A DNA stretch of 26,677 bases from Clostridiales bacterium UBA6386 (GTDB lineage Bacteria > Bacillota > Clostridia > Oscillospirales > Oscillospiraceae), in assembly GCA_002437585.1 (NCBI GenBank), contig DJQM01000051.1, positions 1 to 26,677 of the forward strand, given 5' to 3'. The notes under the pieces were generated by a model. The model saw nothing but the letters and a program-made list of their open reading frames with translations. It ran no database searches and was not told the origin of the DNA. Shown piece by piece: positions 22,667-26,677 of the stretch (position 1 is the first letter of the stretch; every line of letters begins with the position of its first letter). Made by a program: the position numbers and the translations under genes.

Positions 22667-24160
22667 TCAGCGGTTCACCGTATCCACGAACCGCAGGAAG
22701 GCTTTTCTTCCCTCCGGAGTATTCTTATAGACACCCGCGTCCTCCAGCACTTCGGTGAATACCTTGCCTGTTTCCTGGAGCACAATGTCCAGCGCGTTGT
22801 CCGGGGTGAAAGTATACTTCTTTTTCAGCTCCTCCACCCAGGGAGCGTGCTTGCTCAGAACCTCATCGGCGGCAATGTCCCGACCCTCTGCGATAGCCTG
22901 AGCCAGGTCTGCCAGCTCCTTTTTCAGTCGGCTGGGCAGCACCGCCAGACCCATGACCTCGATGAGGCCGATGTTTTCCTTCTTGATGTGGTGCTTGTCG
23001 GCGTGGGGGTGGAACAGGCCCAGGGGATGCTCTTCGGTGGTGATGTTGCAGCGCAGCACTAAGTCCAACTCGTAAAGCTGCCCTCTGCGCCGGGCAATGG
23101 GGGTAATGGTATTGTGCGGCTCCCCGTCAGAGAAGGCCAGAACCCCCACGCTTTCGTCGGAATAGCTCCGCCAGCAGGTGAGAATCCGATCCGCCAGCTC
23201 TGCAAGCCGCTCCGGGTTCTCCCCGTCCAGCCGGATGACGCTCATGGGCCAGCGGACAATGCCTGCCTGAACATCCGAAAAGCCCGCGAATTTCAGCTCC
23301 TGCTCCACAGGTGCGGTCTCCATGGCGAAGGTATAATGTCCGCCCTGGAAGTGCTCATGGCTGAGAATGGAGCCACCCACGATGGGCAGATCGGCGTTGG
23401 AGCCAACGAAATAGTGGGGAAAGGCCTTCACGAAGTCCAGCAGCTTCTCAAAAGCCGCCCGGTCGATCTTCATGGGCACATGCTGGGAATTGAACACGAT
23501 GCAGTGCTCGTTGTAGTAAACGTAGGGGGAATACTGCAGGCACCAATCCGCCCCGCAGACGGAAATGGGAATGATCCGGTGATTGGCACGGGCAGGATGG
23601 TTCATCCGACCGGCGTAGCCCTCGTTCTCCCGGCACAGCTGGCACTTGGGGTAAGCGGTCTGGGGGGCGTTCTTGGCCGCGGCAATGGCCCGGGGGTCCT
23701 TCTCCGGCTTACTCAGGTTGATGGTAATGTCCATCTGGCCATAGGGGCTATCATACTTCCAGCGCATATCCTTCGCAATGCGGTAGCGGCGGATGTAATT
23801 GGTGTCGCAGCTGAACCGGTAATACCAGTCCGTGGCCGTCTCCGGGCTTTGGGCGTACTTTCCCCGGAATGTGCGGATGACCTCCCTGGGCATGGGGGTC
23901 ACCGCGCCCATGATCCGGGTGTCAAAAATGTCCCGGGCAGTGATGTTGTCCTCGCACAGACCCTTTTCCACGGCGTAATCCAGAATCCCCGCCAGAATTT
24001 CCTCTAAATCCTCGCTCTGCGGCGCATCGGAGACAGTGTAGTCGTCCTTGCGGAGAATGTCCAGCAGGCGGTTGACCAGCACATAGTGATCCACCGGCTC
24101 CGCCAGCCCCCGGTTCATGGCATAGGAGACCAGGGAATCGATGCAGGTATCAATGGTCAT
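22667..24160 (-). CDS. galT: UDP-glucose--hexose-1-phosphate uridylyltransferase (497 aa)
   Basis: Transfers UMP between UDP-glucose and galactose-1-phosphate in the Leloir pathway, in the cytoplasm. Length, start (MTIDTCIDSLVSYAMNRGL) and motifs match the larger Firmicutes GalT class: CQLCRENEGYAGRMNHPARANHR is replaced here by a close variant (residues ~178-200), and the active-site region reads SHEHFQGG (S267-H270) followed by GHYTFAME. The start ATG overlaps the galK stop in ATGA, so translation is coupled. Nothing is truncated. Confidence 0.95.
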   Translation of the reverse strand: MTIDTCIDSLVSYAMNRGLAEPVDHYVLVNRLLDILRKDDYTVSDAPQSEDLEEILAGILDYAVEKGLCEDNITARDIFDTRIMGAVTPMPREVIRTFRGKYAQSPETATDWYYRFSCDTNYIRRYRIAKDMRWKYDSPYGQMDITINLSKPEKDPRAIAAAKNAPQTAYPKCQLCRENEGYAGRMNHPARANHRIIPISVCGADWCLQYSPYVYYNEHCIVFNSQHVPMKIDRAAFEKLLDFVKAFPHYFVGSNADLPIVGGSILSHEHFQGGHYTFAMETAPVEQELKFAGFSDVQAGIVRWPMSVIRLDGENPERLAELADRILTCWRSYSDESVGVLAFSDGEPHNTITPIARRRGQLYELDLVLRCNITTEEHPLGLFHPHADKHHIKKENIGLIEVMGLAVLPSRLKKELADLAQAIAEGRDIAADEVLSKHAPWVEELKKKYTFTPDNALDIVLQETGKVFTEVLEDAGVYKNTPEGRKAFLRFVDTVNR

Positions 24161-25368
24161 CCCTCTACCTCCATCTCCACGCCGCCCTGGGGACGGATGG
24201 ACAGAACGTGGCAGGCGCCCTGGCCCAGGGCTGCGTCAATCCCCGCCCGGAAGGCGTCCAGCAGTTCGAAGGGTACGAAGGCCTGCACCGTGCCGGCGAA
24301 GCCGCCGCCGTGAACCCGATAGGCACCCTTGCCCCGGAGATAATGCTCGCACAGACCCAGAGCCACCGCCACGGGCTGCTGCCGGACGTAGCCCGCGGGA
24401 ATCACATTCTGCAAATACATCCAGCTGGAGAAGCCGGACTCCCGGATGAGATGCAGGAAGCCCTGGAAATCGCCTCTTTCCAGGCAGGCCACCTGCTCCG
24501 GCACCCGGCGGTTTTCGTTGTATTCGTGCATGGCTCGCATGACTGCCCGGTCGCCGCAGGCTTCCCGGAGCCTCGGGATGGCGGCGTAGAATTCCTCTTC
24601 GGGAATTTCCGTGGTCACTTCCCGACCCAGACAGGCGCAGATTTCCTTCAGCTCACCAGGAATGGCCGCGTATTCGTCGGTCAGGTCGGCGTGATCCGCC
24701 CGGGAGTCGATGATGCACAGGGCGTGGCCGGTGGTGGAGAAGTCGAAGTGTACCGGCCGGATGTCCGGGTGCTCTTTATCCCCAAAATCGATGGTCACAA
24801 GCCCGCCCACTGCGCTGGCGGTCTGATCCATCAGGCCGCAGGGCTTGCCGAAGAACACGTTCTCCGCGTACTGGCCGATCTGAGCCACCTCCGCCTGGGA
24901 CACCCGGCCGTCAAAGAACAGGTGATTGATGATGGTGCCGATGAGTACCTCAAAGGCCGCGGAGGAGCTGAGGCCGGAGCCTGGCAGCACCGTGGACTCG
25001 CAGTAGGCATCAAAGCCCCCCACCTGGCAGCCCAGCTGGGCGAATCTTGCCGCCACGCCCCGGATGAGGGCCGGGGTGGAGTTGATCTCCGCCGGCACCG
25101 GCTCCAGATTGTCCAGATTCACCTGGCACAGGGGGTAGCCCTTGGACTGCACCCGGATCACATTGGTGCCGTTTGGGCGGACAGCCGCCACCGTGTCCAG
25201 GTTCACCGCCCCGGCCAGCACCCGACCCCGCTGATGATCCGTGTGATTGCCGCCGATCTCCGTGCGTCCGGGGGCGGAAAAAAACCTCTGGGCTGCCCCG
25301 CCGAAGGCGGCGGAAAAACCGGAATCCAATCTTGTTTTGTCTTTTGCGGAAAGAATCAGGTTCGACAT
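24157..25368 (-). CDS. galK: Galactokinase (403 aa)
   Basis: Phosphorylates galactose at C1, the step before GalT. GHMP kinase family landmarks: the substrate signature GRTEIGGNHTDH (34-45), the ATP-binding loop GSGLSSSAAF (130-139), and the C-terminal motif HGGGFAGTVQAFVP. ATG 25368 is chosen because GGAGG lies 5 bases upstream; an in-frame TTG four codons earlier overlaps that ribosome site. It is the first gene of galK-galT. No galactose regulator or epimerase is in the window. Confidence 0.95.
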   Translation of the reverse strand: MSNLILSAKDKTRLDSGFSAAFGGAAQRFFSAPGRTEIGGNHTDHQRGRVLAGAVNLDTVAAVRPNGTNVIRVQSKGYPLCQVNLDNLEPVPAEINSTPALIRGVAARFAQLGCQVGGFDAYCESTVLPGSGLSSSAAFEVLIGTIINHLFFDGRVSQAEVAQIGQYAENVFFGKPCGLMDQTASAVGGLVTIDFGDKEHPDIRPVHFDFSTTGHALCIIDSRADHADLTDEYAAIPGELKEICACLGREVTTEIPEEEFYAAIPRLREACGDRAVMRAMHEYNENRRVPEQVACLERGDFQGFLHLIRESGFSSWMYLQNVIPAGYVRQQPVAVALGLCEHYLRGKGAYRVHGGGFAGTVQAFVPFELLDAFRAGIDAALGQGACHVLSIRPQGGVEMEVEG

Positions 25369-25418
25369 AACATCCTCCAAACGATCGCCCGCAGGCTCTC
25401 ACATTTTTTCTGAAATTC

Positions 25419-25424
25419 ATTATA
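25419..25424 (-). promoter_or_regulatory. -10 element of galK promoter
   Basis: A perfect TATAAT on the minus strand, ~50 bases before the galK start. The hexamer at the expected -35 position (TTCCAT) is a weak match, so an activator may be needed. Confidence 0.5.
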
Positions 25425-25511
25425 CACGCAATGGACGGAAAATGGAAGTCCCAATTTGCCCTTCCCTGCTTTGTTTTTTCAGAAAGGAAATGAAAAAATC
25501 GAAAAAAGTGC

Positions 25512-25539
25512 TTGACAATTTCCGGTTGTGTGCTATAAT
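25512..25539 (+). promoter_or_regulatory. Strong sigma-A promoter of tRNA-Ala
   Basis: TTGACA (25512-25517), 16-base spacer, TATAAT (25534-25539): a full consensus promoter, as is common for stable RNA genes. It reads through the truncated tRNA copy before reaching the intact gene. Confidence 0.88.
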
Positions 25540-25580
25540 ACAGAAGTCGTCCGGCAAGGGCGGCAGGTGAAAACCGAATA

Positions 25581-25749
<169 letters not shown>

Positions 25750-25768
25750 CCGATGGCGCAAGCCGATG

Positions 25769-25806
25769 AAAGCACCTGATGTTTTGTCAGGTGCTTTTCT
25801 TTTTGT
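25769..25806 (+). terminator. Terminator of tRNA-Ala
   Basis: An 11-bp stem (25769-25779 with 25787-25797), loop TGTTTTG, and a TTTTCTTTTTG run, 20 bases after the tRNA end. Confidence 0.9.
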
Positions 25807-25809
25807 AAG

Positions 25810-25852
25810 GCACTGCTTTTTCCATGAAACATGGGGAAGCAGTGCTTTTTTT
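25810..25852 (+). terminator. Second tandem terminator
   Basis: A 9-bp outer stem (25810-25818 with 25837-25845) and an inner CATG pairing, followed by seven Ts. It insulates the tRNA unit from the recombinase transcribed toward it. Confidence 0.8.
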
Positions 25853-25984
25853 GTTATGCAAAAGCATAGCAAACATAAGAAATGTGCCATTTCCTCGCCC
25901 CTGTGGGCAACCGGAAATGATGCGCAAAAACTTCATGGACTGGTATTTGCACATTATTGTGGTGCGGTACTCGTGCAGGAAGTT

Positions 25985-26677
25985 TTATGCTCCATAGTAA
26001 AACTGATTCAAGTCGAAGCGGAAAGAAATATGCAGTTTGTAGTCTGTTTTGACATCAACGCGCGCAATCATACGGTTTACAATCATTTTCTTTGCCTCGA
26101 AACTTGCTGAATTATAAAGCTCTGCCCAAGAGAGAAGCTCATCAAACTGGGAGGACAGTTTTTCAAGGGCCTGTGTCCTATCCTCAATGGTGGATTCCAA
26201 TTGTGCTACAGTTATTCGCAGTCCTTTGGATTTTTCCTCAGTATCTCGAATTAGATCAGCCAAAGTATCCTGAGAAAATGCACTTTTTCCTTGAATACAC
26301 CGAATGATTTCCTCGTGCAGTGATTTCAAACTGTCATCTTGTTTTTTCTGTTCGGCCTTCAGAATTTTCAAATGAGCAATTTGTTCTGTTAATTCTTTTT
26401 CATATCTGCTGCTAATCAGCTCTTTTTTGGGAATACCCTGCATCCGAGAAAAGATACTTTTCATAACATTGTCAATTAGATCATTTAGAATATGTAAGGT
26501 GTAACCCGTCTGACCTGTACATTCCGTTTGTTTTCTGGTTTTCCCATAGCAGGCATAGCGAATTCGTGGTGTCTTATCATAACTGCCATCGCGAAGCTTT
26601 CGATACCGCTTGCTGGTGGTGAGTGTCAAGCGAGCACCGCAGTGACCACAAAACACATTACCCGAAAGCAGAGATTG
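25985..26677 (-). CDS. Large serine recombinase, C-terminal part (N-terminus outside window)
   Basis: The frame is open to the right edge (LLSG just before the FCGHCG motif), so the gene continues beyond it. Visible are the zinc-ribbon domain (CGHC, then CYGKTRKQTEC), a long charged coiled-coil region (~ELTEQIAHLKILKAEQKKQDD through EKLSSQFDELL), and the short C-terminal beta part ending FRFDLNQFYYGA. These are the DNA-binding parts of large serine integrases of Firmicutes phages and conjugative transposons. The catalytic serine domain is missing from the window. Base composition is clearly AT-richer than the neighbouring galKT, as expected for acquired DNA. The 3' end faces the tRNA, so the element border probably lies between 25853 and 25985. 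Confidence 0.9.
   Translation of the reverse strand, partial: QSLLSGNVFCGHCGARLTLTTSKRYRKLRDGSYDKTPRIRYACYGKTRKQTECTGQTGYTLHILNDLIDNVMKSIFSRMQGIPKKELISSRYEKELTEQIAHLKILKAEQKKQDDSLKSLHEEIIRCIQGKSAFSQDTLADLIRDTEEKSKGLRITVAQLESTIEDRTQALEKLSSQFDELLSWAELYNSASFEAKKMIVNRMIARVDVKTDYKLHISFRFDLNQFYYGA

Noticed and set aside
24208..25413. 401-codon plus-strand frame opposite galK
   Set aside because: galK on the minus strand has all galactokinase motifs, a ribosome site and coupling to galT; the opposite frame has no recognisable features.

Overview
The window looks like chromosome from a GC-rich Gram-positive gut-type Clostridia (Bacillota; I would guess the Oscillospirales/Oscillospiraceae). The evidence is the ECF-type vitamin transporter, the Firmicutes-type GalT, AGGAGG-like ribosome sites, sigma-A promoters, and very large Thr/Ala/Gly-rich surface proteins. 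The species assignment is inference.

Layout. (1) Positions 1-440 are the end of a probable mobile element: the tail of one gene, a terminator and non-coding end DNA. It abuts a 3' fragment of metG (C-terminal tRNA-binding domain only), so metG appears to be cut by the insertion. (2) Positions 1015-11518 are one transcription unit: sigma-A promoter, cobalamin riboswitch, intrinsic terminator, then a giant secreted protein gene of 3351 codons and a terminator. (3) Positions 11520-11850 are intergenic palindromic repeats. (4) Positions 11814-21765 are a second unit: sigma-A promoter, long structured leader, second cobalamin riboswitch with terminator, then six tightly packed genes. These encode a 1542-aa membrane-anchored transcobalamin-like surface protein, a 197-aa membrane-anchored DUF4430 protein, EcfT, a fused double EcfA ATPase, an ECF S-component, and a second EcfT. 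(5) Positions 21909-22589 encode a lipoprotein with two cystatin-like domains. (6) Positions 22667-25368, minus strand, are the galactose pair galK-galT. (7) Positions 25512-25806 are a promoter, a truncated duplicate of the 5' end of a tRNA gene, an intact tRNA-Ala(GGC) and a terminator. (8) Positions 25985-26677, minus strand, are the C-terminal part of a large serine recombinase, the edge of another mobile element.

How the genes work together. The two cobalamin riboswitches should shut both units off when B12 is plentiful. The downstream operon holds every part of an ECF transporter. It also holds a surface protein that combines, on one chain, an alpha/alpha-toroid and a DUF4430 domain, the two folds that make up animal intrinsic factor and transcobalamin. 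A second DUF4430 protein sits next to the transporter. The giant protein under the first riboswitch carries three DUF4430-like modules, two of them with EF-hand-like loops, and a beta-helix paralogous to that of the toroid protein. My reading, which is inference, is a cell-surface corrinoid capture and hand-off system feeding an ECF importer: a Gram-positive counterpart of the Bacteroidetes BtuG/BtuB strategy. The tandem-cystatin lipoprotein downstream is a separate and unusual find.
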